A stretch of 64,000 nt of DNA from Spirochaetes bacterium ADurb.BinA120 (GCA_002069125.1 MVZN01000002.1:1-64000), one strand, 5' to 3'; shown: positions 40,707 to 50,049, numbered from the stretch's first letter. Numbers and translations are program-made. Notes: a model not told the origin generated them from the letters alone.

Positions 40707-41504
40707 ATGAAAGGGACTGACGACGCCGCAATTAACGGCACCCCCCTCTCCTTGGAGGGTATTTGGGTTCGTTTCGGCACGATGGTCGTACTCGAGGACA
40801 TATACCTCTCCGTAAAGCATGGGGAGATCCTCTCCATAGTGGGTCCCAACGGCAGCGGGAAGAGCACCCTGCTTCGCACGGCCATGGGATTCACCCGGCC
40901 CTCTGCGGGAGCGGTCCGCCTTTTTGGCCATGCCCCGGCGGACATCCGCCGCCAGGGACTTGTCGGCTACCTGCCCCAGGGCTCTTCATATAACGCTCAC
41001 TTCCCCTTAAGCGCATTGGACGTGGTCGCCATGTCCCGCTACGCGAGGGTATCCGTATTCGAACGGCTTTCCGATGCGGACCGCCGGGCGATCGACCGCG
41101 CGCTCGAGCTCGTCGACATGCGCGAAAAACGATCTCATCGCTTCGGCGACCTTTCCGGCGGCGAACGCCAGCGTGTGCTCATCGCCAGGGCGCTCGCGCT
41201 CAATCCACGAATGCTTATTCTCGATGAGCCCTCGACCGGCCTCGACGCGGTGGCGCAGGACAATTTCTACCGGATGCTCGTTGACCTGCGCGACACGGAG
41301 GGCATGACCGTCATCATCGTATCCCACGATATAGGCAGCGTATCCGGCATCGTGGACAGGGTCGCCTGTCTCAAGCAGCGCATTCACTTTCACGGTAAAC
41401 CGTCGGACGGCATACCTGCCGGAGCGCTTGAAAAGGTGTTCGGACGCAATGTGTATTTTCTTCACCACGACCAGAACTGTGAAACCTGCAGGAGGTCGCA
41501 ATGA
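40707..41504 (+). CDS. ZnuC-like metal ABC transporter ATPase
   Basis: The 265-residue ATPase has Walker A GPNGSGKST (46-54), the signature LSGGERQRV and Walker B MLILDEPSTGLD. The C terminus carries His and Cys residues (FLHHDQNCETCRRSQ), unusual for such ATPases and perhaps able to bind metal. It drives import through the downstream permease, whose start overlaps its stop by 4 nt. Confidence 0.92.
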   Translation: MKGTDDAAINGTPLSLEGIWVRFGTMVVLEDIYLSVKHGEILSIVGPNGSGKSTLLRTAMGFTRPSAGAVRLFGHAPADIRRQGLVGYLPQGSSYNAHFPLSALDVVAMSRYARVSVFERLSDADRRAIDRALELVDMREKRSHRFGDLSGGERQRVLIARALALNPRMLILDEPSTGLDAVAQDNFYRMLVDLRDTEGMTVIIVSHDIGSVSGIVDRVACLKQRIHFHGKPSDGIPAGALEKVFGRNVYFLHHDQNCETCRRSQ

Positions 41505-42313
41505 CGGAACTTTTGGAAATGGCCTTCTTCCGAAACGCCTTTCTCATGTGCGTTCTTCTGGGCGTACTTTTCGGCGCGCTTTCCTTTTTCGTCGTAATGC
41601 GCGGCCTTTCCTTCATGGGGGCGGGCATTGCGCACACCGCCTTCGCGGGTGTGGCCATAGGGCTGCTTTTGGGGATAAACCCCTTCTATACCTCGCTGGC
41701 CTTCTGCGTCGGTTCCGCACTCGTTATAGGACGTATCGTAAAGCTCGGCCGCATAGGTTATGACGCCGGCATCGGCATATACTTCGCGTTCTCGATGGCC
41801 CTTGGGGCGCTTTTAATAGCGATGCGCAAGGACTACAGCTTCGACCTAATGGGATACTTGTTCGGCAATATCCTCGGAATAAGCGATTTCGACCGCATCA
41901 TAGTAATGATTGCGCTTCTCGTATTTATTCCGTTTATTGCGCTTTTCATGCAACGCATCCTGTTCGCCTCGTTCGACGAGGACGTTGCGGCTGTCAGCGG
42001 CGTGCCGGTCGGTTCTCTGGAGAACATCATGCTCGTCTTTCTTGCCGCGATCATAGTCGTAAGCATCAAGATCGTGGGGATCATTCTCGTTTCGGCGCTC
42101 ATAGTTCTTCCCGCCAGCTTCGGGCTCCTCATCTCGGGCAATTTCAGGCTTGTCCTCGCCGGAGGGACCGCCTTCGCGGTTACGATAATGCTTGGCGGGC
42201 TCTTCCTTTCCTACTGGCTGGATACCCCGACGGGGGCGACCATGGTGGTCGGGGGGACGATTGTGTACTTCGCCTCAGTGGCGATATCGAGGCTTAGGCG
42301 AAACAAACGCTGA
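41501..42313 (+). CDS. ZnuB-like metal ABC transporter permease
   Basis: The 270-residue ABC-3 family permease has eight or nine hydrophobic segments and the conserved DEDVAAVSGVP stretch of the cytoplasmic coupling region. It is the membrane channel for zinc or manganese. The ATGA overlap with the ATPase gene shows translational coupling. Confidence 0.92.
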   Translation: MTELLEMAFFRNAFLMCVLLGVLFGALSFFVVMRGLSFMGAGIAHTAFAGVAIGLLLGINPFYTSLAFCVGSALVIGRIVKLGRIGYDAGIGIYFAFSMALGALLIAMRKDYSFDLMGYLFGNILGISDFDRIIVMIALLVFIPFIALFMQRILFASFDEDVAAVSGVPVGSLENIMLVFLAAIIVVSIKIVGIILVSALIVLPASFGLLISGNFRLVLAGGTAFAVTIMLGGLFLSYWLDTPTGATMVVGGTIVYFASVAISRLRRNKR

Positions 42314-42337
42314 AGGGCGCAAGGGGCGATTTCGAAG

Positions 42338-43132
42338 TCAGCTCATCCCCGTATACGCCGAGCGGTCGTAGTCAAAGGCCTCGTCGAGCTCGGCCCCGCC
42401 GTGCGCGACCGATACCAGCACGAGATAGCGCGGCCGTCCCTTTTCGGACCGCACGCCCCGGGCCGTATCGACGGCCGCGTCCGAAAAGTCCAGGTCGAGC
42501 CCGTAGATGTTGCGGAAACAGAGCTGATACGACCAGGGAAGCGAGGCTTTATACAGGCCGGTGTCCCTGCTGTTAAGCGCAAGAACGCAGTGCGCCGGAG
42601 CGAGCGCCGCCACCGTAAACGGAGCCCAGCCGTTCCAGTTGGCGGGATACGCCCCCAGCACCGACTCCGCTGTCGCGGGAAACGCCATGCCGGTGATGTT
42701 GTCGTAATCGTAGAGCAGGAGCTGGCTTCGAGGGGCGACTGAATGCAGCCGCTTGAGGTGGTCCTTTTTAATCGACGAATAGCTGTTCTTTCCGGGGTCC
42801 TTCGCGTGCGCGTCGAGAAGGGCCGCGCCCTGGACCGCCTGGCCGTCGTGATAGCTGATACGGAAAAGTATCGCCGCGGAGCAGAGCTCGCTTTCCGGCT
42901 CCCCGGAGAGCATGAGCGGCCTCATCGCCATCTTCACCTGACTCCCGGGGGTCTTCATCTGCCTGTCTGCCAAGGCCGCCGACATGTCCATGATGAGCGA
43001 GCGCGTTATGCCTGCGTCCTCCCAGAGCACGGGGTACGCGTTTTTTACGATCCGGAAAAAGATATCTTCGAGCTCGTAAACCAGGCTTTTCATGGTATCC
43101 GCGCCTTCCCTGATTCTATTAATCGTTTTCAT
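42338..43132 (-). CDS. Hypothetical protein
   Basis: I do not recognise this 264-residue protein. The N-terminal part is helical and charged; the middle and C-terminal parts alternate short hydrophobic beta-like stretches, with NWNGWAPFTVAAL and FDYDRSAYTG. No signal peptide or membrane segment is seen. An in-frame ATG at 43093 is also possible. A perfect TATAAT (complement of 43288-43293) lies 155 nt upstream. It sits downstream of the kinase terminator, so it is probably transcribed alone. Confidence 0.65.
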   Translation of the reverse strand: MKTINRIREGADTMKSLVYELEDIFFRIVKNAYPVLWEDAGITRSLIMDMSAALADRQMKTPGSQVKMAMRPLMLSGEPESELCSAAILFRISYHDGQAVQGAALLDAHAKDPGKNSYSSIKKDHLKRLHSVAPRSQLLLYDYDNITGMAFPATAESVLGAYPANWNGWAPFTVAALAPAHCVLALNSRDTGLYKASLPWSYQLCFRNIYGLDLDFSDAAVDTARGVRSEKGRPRYLVLVSVAHGGAELDEAFDYDRSAYTGMS

Positions 43133-43320
43133 GGGCCGTCCCTGAACCCTCGATCTTCACCCTGTCCGGTGAGCGTTATAAAAGAGCCCCTTCCCGCCTT
43201 GCGTGTCGCGTCCAGCGCGCCGTCGGAACCCCGCGCGGCATCCGGCCTAACGGCGCGTCTCTTGAACGATGTTTGAGACAATAGTGTATTATACAACGGT
43301 GGTCAATCATAAATTACAGC

Positions 43321-43348
43321 TACGCCCGGACGGAGCCGTCCGGGCGTA
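43321..43348 (-). terminator. Strong hairpin after the FGGY kinase gene
   Basis: TACGCCCGGACGG (43321-43333) and CCGTCCGGGCGTA (43336-43348) form a perfect 13-bp stem 24 nt past the kinase stop. The T-tract on the minus strand is poor (GCTGTAATTT), but the stem is very stable. Confidence 0.65.
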
Positions 43349-43371
43349 AGATCGGCGCGGGAGCGATATCG

Positions 43372-44955
43372 TCATCTCTCCGGCGGGTATCCGGTTATCT
43401 GTCGTATGTCCTCGTAGAGGGGCTTCAGGCGGTCGTATAGCTTCAGGTAGACCTTTTCGAACAAATCGCGATAGATGTCCCTGTTTTTCGGAACGGGCTC
43501 GAAGACCTTTCCGATGCGCGTCATGGCCTTAACGGCGGAGGCAAAATCCGGATACATGCCAAGACCCACGGCGGCGTCGATAGCGGCGCCCAGCGCCGAC
43601 GTCTCGTAGGTATGGGGGCGCTCCGCCGGCATGTCGAAGATGTCGGCCGTAAGCTGCATCGGGACGTCGCTCTGTGAGCCCCCGCCCGAAACGCGGACCC
43701 TTTCGATTTTTACGCCGTTACGCTTTTCTGTGCGCATCGCCCCTTCCTTCAACGCGTAGGCAAGCCCCTCGAGGATGGAGCGGTAAATGTGCGCCCGGGT
43801 GTGCACATCGCCGAAACCTATCACCGCGCCCTTCGCCTCGGGGCCCGGTATTTTCACACCCGGTGACCAGTATGGCTGGAGCATCAGCCCCATGGAGCCA
43901 GGAGGAATGTCCGCCACCAGTTCGTCGAAGAGCCGCTCGGGGCTCATCTTTCTCTTTTTCGCGATGATCTCCTCCCGCATACCGAACTCACGTTTGAACC
44001 AGCTGACCATCCAGAATCCGCGATATATCATCACCTCCGTGTTATAGGCCCCAGGTACCGCGCTGGGGTATGGCGGCATGAAGGGCACTATCTCCACGTA
44101 TTTCGTGTTGGTGGTCTCCACCGTGGCGGTGGTTCCGTATGAGAGGCAGGCGATCTGCGGGCTCAAACAGCCCGAGCCCAGGACCTCGCAGGCCTTGTCC
44201 GCGGCGGCCGCGATGAGCGGGAGCCCGGCGGGAATCCCGGTTTCGGACGAGGCCTTCCTGCTGATGTAACCCAGCATCTCCGACGGCCTTACCAGGGCCG
44301 GGAGCACTGCGGGATCCATTGGAAACATCTTCCATTTCATGTCCGAGGGCTTCGCCCAGGTCTGGGTTTTATAATCGAAGGGCACAAACCCGACCGTGCA
44401 GCCCGTGGAATCTATGTACTCACCCACGAGCCTATGGGTCAGAAAGCCCGAGAGGAACAGGAACTTGTATGTCTTCTCCCATATCTCCGGCTGGTTTTCC
44501 CTTATCCAGTTGGACTCGCTTTCCGTAATTGTGTACTCCACCGCCTCGAGGAGTTTCAGCGCACGGAGCGCTGCCTTAAGCACCGGGTTTGGCCAGTTGC
44601 CTTTGCTCGCGCGCCTCTGGTCGAGCCAGACGATGGCGGGCCTGAGCGGCTTGCCGTTCCTGTCGACGTTTATCATCGTGTCGCGCTGGGTTGTCATGGT
44701 GACGCCCCGGATGGAGTCCTTTTTGATTCTGGTCGACGCGAGGAGCTTTTTACACGTCTGGCAAAGGGTCTTCCAGTAGTAGTCGGGGTCCTGCTCGGCC
44801 CATCCGGGCCGCTCCGAATAATACGGCTCTATTGGGGTCTTTACAATGTCATGCAGATTGCCCTCGGGATCGATGAGAATGGCGCGGATCGACTGTGTGC
44901 CGACATCGATCGCAAGGATGTGTTCGTTCGTTTTAGCGCCGCCTCTTGCTTTCAT
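43372..44955 (-). CDS. FGGY-family carbohydrate kinase
   Basis: The 527-residue kinase shows the FGGY phosphate-binding start AIDVGTQSIRAI, the TTQRDTMI and WLDQRRA substrate regions, the catalytic aspartate in AAADKACEVLGSG and the ATP-site RVSGGGSQSD. It phosphorylates a sugar or polyol; xylulokinase-like members are nearest in pattern, but the substrate cannot be fixed. GGAGG 6 nt before 44955 decides the start. It is divergent from the PyrK-like gene, with a dyad between. Confidence 0.9.
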   Translation of the reverse strand: MKARGGAKTNEHILAIDVGTQSIRAILIDPEGNLHDIVKTPIEPYYSERPGWAEQDPDYYWKTLCQTCKKLLASTRIKKDSIRGVTMTTQRDTMINVDRNGKPLRPAIVWLDQRRASKGNWPNPVLKAALRALKLLEAVEYTITESESNWIRENQPEIWEKTYKFLFLSGFLTHRLVGEYIDSTGCTVGFVPFDYKTQTWAKPSDMKWKMFPMDPAVLPALVRPSEMLGYISRKASSETGIPAGLPLIAAAADKACEVLGSGCLSPQIACLSYGTTATVETTNTKYVEIVPFMPPYPSAVPGAYNTEVMIYRGFWMVSWFKREFGMREEIIAKKRKMSPERLFDELVADIPPGSMGLMLQPYWSPGVKIPGPEAKGAVIGFGDVHTRAHIYRSILEGLAYALKEGAMRTEKRNGVKIERVRVSGGGSQSDVPMQLTADIFDMPAERPHTYETSALGAAIDAAVGLGMYPDFASAVKAMTRIGKVFEPVPKNRDIYRDLFEKVYLKLYDRLKPLYEDIRQITGYPPER

Positions 44956-45032
44956 GAGGTCCCTCCAGGTCCCAATATGCCTCGTATCATACGAAACGCG
45001 CTTGTATAAGTCACTAACTTTTTCTCGAATCG

Positions 45033-45054
45033 GGTGATGGCGAATCCCATCACC
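45033..45054. promoter_or_regulatory. Candidate operator between FGGY kinase and PyrK-like genes
   Basis: GGTGATGG (45033-45040) and CCATCACC (45047-45054) are perfect 8-bp arms around 6 nt. In a divergent intergenic region they look like a regulator site, about 80 nt from the kinase start, next to the -35 of a possible PyrK-like promoter. Confidence 0.5.
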
Positions 45055-45076
45055 TTTCGCATGAAAGGAAAAATAA

Positions 45077-45104
45077 TTTACCCGGGACGCTATATTTGTA
45101 TTGT
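45077..45104 (+). promoter_or_regulatory. Weak candidate promoter of the PyrK-like gene
   Basis: TTTACC (45077-45082) and TATTGT (45099-45104) have a 16-nt spacer; the pair is imperfect. Confidence 0.3.
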
Positions 45105-45161
45105 ATTCGGCCGCAAACGATACGATTCTTGACGGGCATTTCATAAGAGGACGGCTCGCAC

Positions 45162-45932
45162 ATGGCTCGACTGATCGACAATCCCCTAACCGTTGCGAAG
45201 GACCATATTCTTCTAAGACTGCGTTTCGATGACGCCCCCGCTCCCTCGCCCGGGCAGTTCATCAATATAAGAACCGCTGCGTTTACCGATCCCCTTGTAC
45301 GCAGGCCGTTTTCGATTTTCGATTACTGGGAAGGGACTTTCGAAATAGTTGTAAGGCTTATCGGCAGGGGAACACGGCTTCTCGGCGAAATGCGCGCCGG
45401 GGCGGAGGTGGACGCCCTCGGGCCGCTTGGAAATGGGTTCACCCTTATCGAGGGCGGGCGAGCGCTCCTTGTCGGCGGCGGTGTCGGCAACGCCCCTCTT
45501 TTTTACCTGGCCCGCGAGCTGGAGCGCCGCGGGACCGTTACGGATTACGTTTACGGCGCGCGTTCTACCGACCTCATCTACCAGAGGGAGCGCTTCGCCT
45601 CCACCGTAAGTAGATTCCACCTGTCAACCGACGACGGCTCGGAGGGCAGGCGCGGCTATTGCACCGAGATCGGACGCGAGCTCCTTAAGCGCGGCGTCTA
45701 TGACCGAATATACGTCTGTGGACCCACACCGATGATGGAAGGCATGGTCCGAATCGCCTCCGAAAGCCCCGCCCCGGTAGAGGTGTCCATGGAGAATTAT
45801 TTCGGATGCGGCATCGGGCTGTGTTCGGGCTGTACGGTCGAGACCCCTTCCGGCCTTAGACGCGCCTGCGTGGACGGGCCGGTGATGGACGGCCGCGAGA
45901 TACTGTGGGATTCCGTTTCCGGCGGGCGGTAA
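45162..45932 (+). CDS. PyrK-type dihydroorotate dehydrogenase electron transfer subunit
   Basis: The 256-residue protein has FAD-binding RPFS (48-51), NAD-binding GGGVGN (105-110) and a C-terminal [2Fe-2S] site (Cys216, Cys221, Cys224, Cys236). This is the PyrK arrangement, passing electrons from dihydroorotate dehydrogenase to NAD+. No pyrD gene is adjacent, so another flavoprotein partner remains possible. It ends 3 nt from a convergent gene. Confidence 0.88.
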   Translation: MARLIDNPLTVAKDHILLRLRFDDAPAPSPGQFINIRTAAFTDPLVRRPFSIFDYWEGTFEIVVRLIGRGTRLLGEMRAGAEVDALGPLGNGFTLIEGGRALLVGGGVGNAPLFYLARELERRGTVTDYVYGARSTDLIYQRERFASTVSRFHLSTDDGSEGRRGYCTEIGRELLKRGVYDRIYVCGPTPMMEGMVRIASESPAPVEVSMENYFGCGIGLCSGCTVETPSGLRRACVDGPVMDGREILWDSVSGGR

Positions 45933-45935
45933 TGA

Positions 45936-46442
45936 TCAGCGGGAGTTGATCTTTTCCCGCAGCGGTTCGCCGGTCACCATATCCACCCCGTATAGAACCA
46001 CATGATCGATGAGCGGCACAATCGCCGAACCCGCGCTGGCGATAAAAATGCGTGAAAGGTATCCCCGCCGCCCGTTTATCTCCATGACGGCCCGGGGGCG
46101 GTTCTTTTCAAGCACTATGCTTATAAGCCTGTCGCGAAAGGAGCGGATCGCCATTCTATAATGGCTCCCCTCGCGGACCTTCTCGATATCGAAACCGTAG
46201 GCTCGTCTTTTCTCGATATAGTTGAGCTCCTCACGCCGCCCTCCCAGCTCCCTCATGATCCAGTAGGCGTCGACCGGACGCGCGCCGTTAAGCGCTTTTC
46301 CTTCGATCACGTTCGCGTCGTAAACTACGATATTGCTGTTGACGCTCCTCTCGATGATAAACAGCCGCCGGCCGGGGGGCTCGGCCCCATGAGCCGGAAG
46401 GCATAATACAAGCGCAAGTGCGAACGCCGCGCATCGCATCAT
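45936..46442 (-). CDS. DUF4833 family exported protein
   Basis: The 168-residue product has an N-terminal signal peptide (about 20 residues, LALVLCLPAHGA) and fits DUF4833: LFIIERSVNSNIVVYDAN, the PVDAYWIMRE motif and NYIEKRRAYGF. The function is unknown, with an expected periplasmic place. A GGAGA site precedes the ATG. It lies 32 nt after the isochorismatase-like gene. Confidence 0.82.
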   Translation of the reverse strand: MMRCAAFALALVLCLPAHGAEPPGRRLFIIERSVNSNIVVYDANVIEGKALNGARPVDAYWIMRELGGRREELNYIEKRRAYGFDIEKVREGSHYRMAIRSFRDRLISIVLEKNRPRAVMEINGRRGYLSRIFIASAGSAIVPLIDHVVLYGVDMVTGEPLREKINSR

Positions 46443-46473
46443 TGTCGGTTCTCCGTGTTCGGCGATTCGCGCT

Positions 46474-47037
46474 TCACTTGAAAAGCGGCGAAAGCCTCCT
46501 AAATTGTTCGGTACCGTACCGCTCGATAAACATGAAAGCTATCGTTTCGGTCGGATATATCACCGCGCCCGCGTCCCGCAGGGCGACAATGGCCATCTTC
46601 CACTCGTGTTTTCTGCGCGAGCAGGCCGCGTCCGAAGCCACGATTACGTGATACCCCTCCCCGAGGAGACTCTGGGCCGTGGTCAACACGCAGATGTGCG
46701 TCTCGATTCCGCACAGGATGACGGTCCTCCTTCCGATTTCGGCTATTCGCTCCCTTATGGGCTCATCGAGCATGCAGTTAAAACAGGTCTTGTCGAAGGC
46801 CTCGATGCCAGCCAGATGCTCCCTGATGTCGGGTATGGTCCGCCCCAATCCCTTTGAATACTGCTCGGTAAGGACGACCGGAATGGAAAACGCGTTCGCC
46901 GTCTCGAGGAGTATGCCTATGTTCCGCACGACATTCCGCCGGATGTCATACTCCATCGCGTTGAACAGCCGCTCCTGTACGTCGATCACCATAAGACACG
47001 CGGATTCCTTTTCAAGCAAAAAATCATCTTGCCCCAT
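46474..47037 (-). CDS. Isochorismatase-fold cysteine hydrolase
   Basis: The 187-residue enzyme keeps the catalytic triad of the family: Asp19 in MVIDVQE, Lys83 in FDKTCF and Cys116 in GIETHICVL. It hydrolyses a C-N or similar bond in a small molecule not identifiable here. An upstream TTG is possible, but ATG at 47037 has GGGGG ahead of it. It follows pbp1a after 17 nt. Confidence 0.88.
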   Translation of the reverse strand: MGQDDFLLEKESACLMVIDVQERLFNAMEYDIRRNVVRNIGILLETANAFSIPVVLTEQYSKGLGRTIPDIREHLAGIEAFDKTCFNCMLDEPIRERIAEIGRRTVILCGIETHICVLTTAQSLLGEGYHVIVASDAACSRRKHEWKMAIVALRDAGAVIYPTETIAFMFIERYGTEQFRRLSPLFK

Positions 47038-47054
47038 GGTCAAATCCCCCAGGC

Positions 47055-49592
47055 TCAGTTGAGCAGGTCGTTTCCGACCTTATCCAGAATGCGATCGCTG
47101 CCCTTTTTCTTCCGGATGTTCTTCATTATGGACTGCTTCTGCCCCCCGGCAATATTCTCCCTCGGACCTTTCTGGAGCACTCTGGCCTCATTCGCGGAGC
47201 CCCGGCACATGTCGCACTCCTCGTCCGGCTCGGTCCCCGGAATGAAGACCTCGTTTAGCCTGTTCCTGCAGCTCGACGAGGGAACAAGGCCGGAAACCGC
47301 GCATACCTCCCGCTCCGAAAGCGCCGCGTACTGCGGAAAGTTATAGGCGTCGTCGTTCCGAAGCGCCTCCCGCATGTAATTGCCCCATGCGGGAGCCACC
47401 ACGGCACCGCCCGCCTGGCCTATGCCGAGCGAAAGCCCGAGCTTGTCGTAACCCATCCAGATACAGGTGGTAAGCGAAGGGCTGAATCCGCAAAACCACG
47501 CGTCCTTCCAGTTGTTGGTGGTCCCGGTTTTCCCGCCGGCCATCCTTCCTATCGAAGCCGCCGAGCCCGTGCCGGAGGAGATAACCGACTGCAGGAGGCT
47601 TATCATAATCTGGGCCGTCGATGGCTGAATTATCTGAATGGAGCCGTCCGCCTCGCGTTTTTTGATGAGTGCCGCAATCTCCTCTTCGTTATTTTCTAGG
47701 ATTTTGCCCTTCCGGTCCCGCACGCTTCTTATACTGAAGGGGACGACGTCCCTGCCGCCGTTGGCCAGAATCGCATACGCCCTGGCCAGCTCGAAGGGCG
47801 ATACCTCGAAGGAGCCCAGCGCGATGGAGAAGTTGCGCGGGATCCTGCGCTTCGTGTCGTCCGGGCCGAGCTTCAGCAGTTTTCCATAAAACCGCATTAC
47901 GTACTCTATGCCGAGCGCGTCGGCGATGCGTATGCTGATCACGTTGATTGACAGCGACAGCGCCTTGCGCAGCCTTAAAAGACCGTAGTACTCGCCCTCG
48001 TAATTTTCGGGCACCCAGTCGCCGCCCTCTGTGTCCAGATACACCAGCGGCGAGTCGAGGATAGCGGTGGCGGGGGAGAACTTTTTGGACTCCATGGCCG
48101 CGGCGTACAGAAGCGGCTTGATTGCGGAACCCGGCTGGCGCATAGACTGCATTGCGCGATTGAGCTGGTTTACACTGGTAAATTCGCTCCCCCCGACCAG
48201 GGCCTCGATATAACCCGTACGGTGGTCAATGGAGATGAGACAGCCCTCCACCTTCTGGTAATCCTTGTCGTCGGCGTAGCCCTCGCGGTAAAGCTGGATC
48301 GTCCGCCCAAGGGCATCCCCACCGGTCAGGATTGTGACAATCTCGAGCTCGTCTATGACCCGCTCTTTTAGCGCGTCATTTACCTTCTTCACCTCGAGCG
48401 AACCTGTCCTGGCGAACGGATCGAGGCCGAACATTAGTGAGAACATTTCCGCCAGATGACCGTAGTTTTCCGTTATCTGGTCCTCTTGCTTAAACGCGAG
48501 GCTGCCCGAAATCGCCGTCTGCCTCCTCAGGGCGGGAGGAAGAACCCTCTGGGCCGCAAGCTGCTTGTTGAGGTCCATGGTGGTGTAGACCAGAAGCCCC
48601 TCCTCGTACACCTTCTCTTCGCCGTATTTCTTCACCAGCATCCTGCGAACGTACTCCGTGAACCATGGCGCCTTGTCGACGCGCGATGACCAGGTGGTCA
48701 TGGTCGGCGGCAGCTCGTTGATGTAGTAAAGATAATCCGGCCAGAAATCCAGGTAGGCCTTTTCGGCCTGGGGGATGGTGATATAGCCGGATTCCACCAT
48801 TTTGGCCAATACGATCTTGTGCCGCTCCAGGGCCCGTTCGGGATAACGTATCGGTGAAAGATTATTGGGCGAGGACGGCAGAGTGGCAAGTAGGGCGCAC
48901 TCCGCAAGGCCCAGCTCCCATACGTTCTTGTTGAAATAGAATTGCGATGCGGACTGAACGCCATAGGCCCCATGCCCCAGGAATATCTGGTTAAGGTACA
49001 GGGCCATGATCTCGTCTTTGGTGTAGAATATCTCCATCATTACGGCGATGAAGGCCTCTTTGAGCTTGCGGTAGATGCTGCGCTCACCTGAGGTAAGGAG
49101 TATCTTCGAGAGCTGCTGGGTGATTGTGCTACCGCCCTGCCGGATCCTTCCGGAGAAAATGTTGATGAAGAACGCCCGGGCTATCCCCTTGGGGTTTATA
49201 CCGAAGTGTTCGTAATACTCATTGTCCTCGATCGCGACAAACGCATGGACGAGGTCTTTCGGTATTTTCGCGAGCGGCACCACTTCGCGCTTTTGCCGGA
49301 AGAGCTCGGCCGCAAGCACCCCGTTCTTGTCGTAAATTTTTGTCGGAACCTTGGGCTCGAAATTCGCGATAGCCCGGACCCTGAAAAAATCCACCACGAG
49401 GATAATGATAAAGGCGCAAAGTACGCCGGCGGCGAGCCCGACCACGACGGCCCTGGGATTGCGGAAGCGGGACATCAGACCCCCCGCGAGGTCGGCGGCC
49501 CAACGCGCTATTCCCGGGAGCCGCGAAGGCCCCCTCCCGCCAGAAAGCGGGGCCCTCATCCTTGGAGAGTATCCACCATATCGCCTTACCAT
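47055..49592 (-). CDS. Class A penicillin-binding protein (PBP1A type)
   Basis: The 845-residue protein has a cytoplasmic start, a transmembrane helix near residues 50-70, a GT51 transglycosylase domain (EDNEYYEHFG with the catalytic Glu near 121, then GGSTITQQ) and a penicillin-binding transpeptidase domain with GSAIKPL (Ser near 490), SLSIN and KTGTTNNW. The C terminus carries four cysteines (SSSCRNR and CDMC). It makes and cross-links glycan strands. LpoB/COG3014 lipoproteins at 58.7-60.7 kb could act with it. The start among the first ATGs is uncertain. Confidence 0.93.
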   Translation of the reverse strand: MVRRYGGYSPRMRAPLSGGRGPSRLPGIARWAADLAGGLMSRFRNPRAVVVGLAAGVLCAFIIILVVDFFRVRAIANFEPKVPTKIYDKNGVLAAELFRQKREVVPLAKIPKDLVHAFVAIEDNEYYEHFGINPKGIARAFFINIFSGRIRQGGSTITQQLSKILLTSGERSIYRKLKEAFIAVMMEIFYTKDEIMALYLNQIFLGHGAYGVQSASQFYFNKNVWELGLAECALLATLPSSPNNLSPIRYPERALERHKIVLAKMVESGYITIPQAEKAYLDFWPDYLYYINELPPTMTTWSSRVDKAPWFTEYVRRMLVKKYGEEKVYEEGLLVYTTMDLNKQLAAQRVLPPALRRQTAISGSLAFKQEDQITENYGHLAEMFSLMFGLDPFARTGSLEVKKVNDALKERVIDELEIVTILTGGDALGRTIQLYREGYADDKDYQKVEGCLISIDHRTGYIEALVGGSEFTSVNQLNRAMQSMRQPGSAIKPLLYAAAMESKKFSPATAILDSPLVYLDTEGGDWVPENYEGEYYGLLRLRKALSLSINVISIRIADALGIEYVMRFYGKLLKLGPDDTKRRIPRNFSIALGSFEVSPFELARAYAILANGGRDVVPFSIRSVRDRKGKILENNEEEIAALIKKREADGSIQIIQPSTAQIMISLLQSVISSGTGSAASIGRMAGGKTGTTNNWKDAWFCGFSPSLTTCIWMGYDKLGLSLGIGQAGGAVVAPAWGNYMREALRNDDAYNFPQYAALSEREVCAVSGLVPSSSCRNRLNEVFIPGTEPDEECDMCRGSANEARVLQKGPRENIAGGQKQSIMKNIRKKKGSDRILDKVGNDLLN

Positions 49593-49813
49593 CTACCCAA
49601 CCCCTGCCGTCTCCCGATAAGCCATTTCGAAGCACACAACAGCCGGGAGCCGTTATTTACAAGGAAAAAAACAGCCCAATGGATCCGGCGTAAAACACCG
49701 ATCGGATCAATTTAAGAAACGGCAATAACTGAACCCTATTCCATCCGGAAATGGATAAAAGAATTTTATTTAAAATTAAAAAAATTATAAATGAATAGCA
49801 AAACGCCGAATAT

Positions 49814-49843
49814 TTGTCATATTATATAATAAATGCCTATAAA
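49814..49843 (+). promoter_or_regulatory. Candidate flaB promoter
   Basis: TTGTCA (49814-49819) and TATAAA (49838-49843) are 18 nt apart, leaving a leader of about 200 nt. The -10 overlaps the first copy of the direct repeat at 49836-49847. No FliA-type site with correct -35 was found. Confidence 0.5.
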
Positions 49844-49867
49844 CATCTGTAAACACCTATGAACATC
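49836..49867 (+). repeat. 12-bp direct repeat ahead of flaB
   Basis: CCTATAAACATC (49836-49847) and CCTATGAACATC (49856-49867) differ at one base and are spaced by 20 bp, about two helical turns, as expected for tandem binding by one protein. Confidence 0.55.
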
Positions 49868-50049
49868 CTCCAATTAAAATTTTCTTATGACGAATTTCTG
49901 GATGATCACTATGAGTAGTAGAGAAAGGCGATAGCCGGGGATAGCCCGGGCATAGGCCGTGGGGCAAGGCGTAAGATACCCTGTTATTGCCTTAACTCTA
50001 TCCATAGCCGCTATCAGGGACGATAGCTGAACATTCAAGGAGGAAGGAT

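Larger units (their letters stand above)
49593..50049. other. AT-rich intergenic region with long flaB leader
   Basis: This 457-nt region precedes the flagellin gene. A promoter and a 12-bp direct repeat are listed separately. Further down the leader there are repeats of ATAGCC (49931, 49941) and an ATAGC-C-GCTAT dyad (50004-50014). Together they may fold or bind a regulator. No gene is credible. Confidence 0.5.

Noticed and set aside
49921-50030. A FliA-type (sigma28) promoter ahead of flaB
   Set aside because: GGCGATAG and GACGATAG resemble the -10 box, but no TAAA is found at the proper distance upstream.
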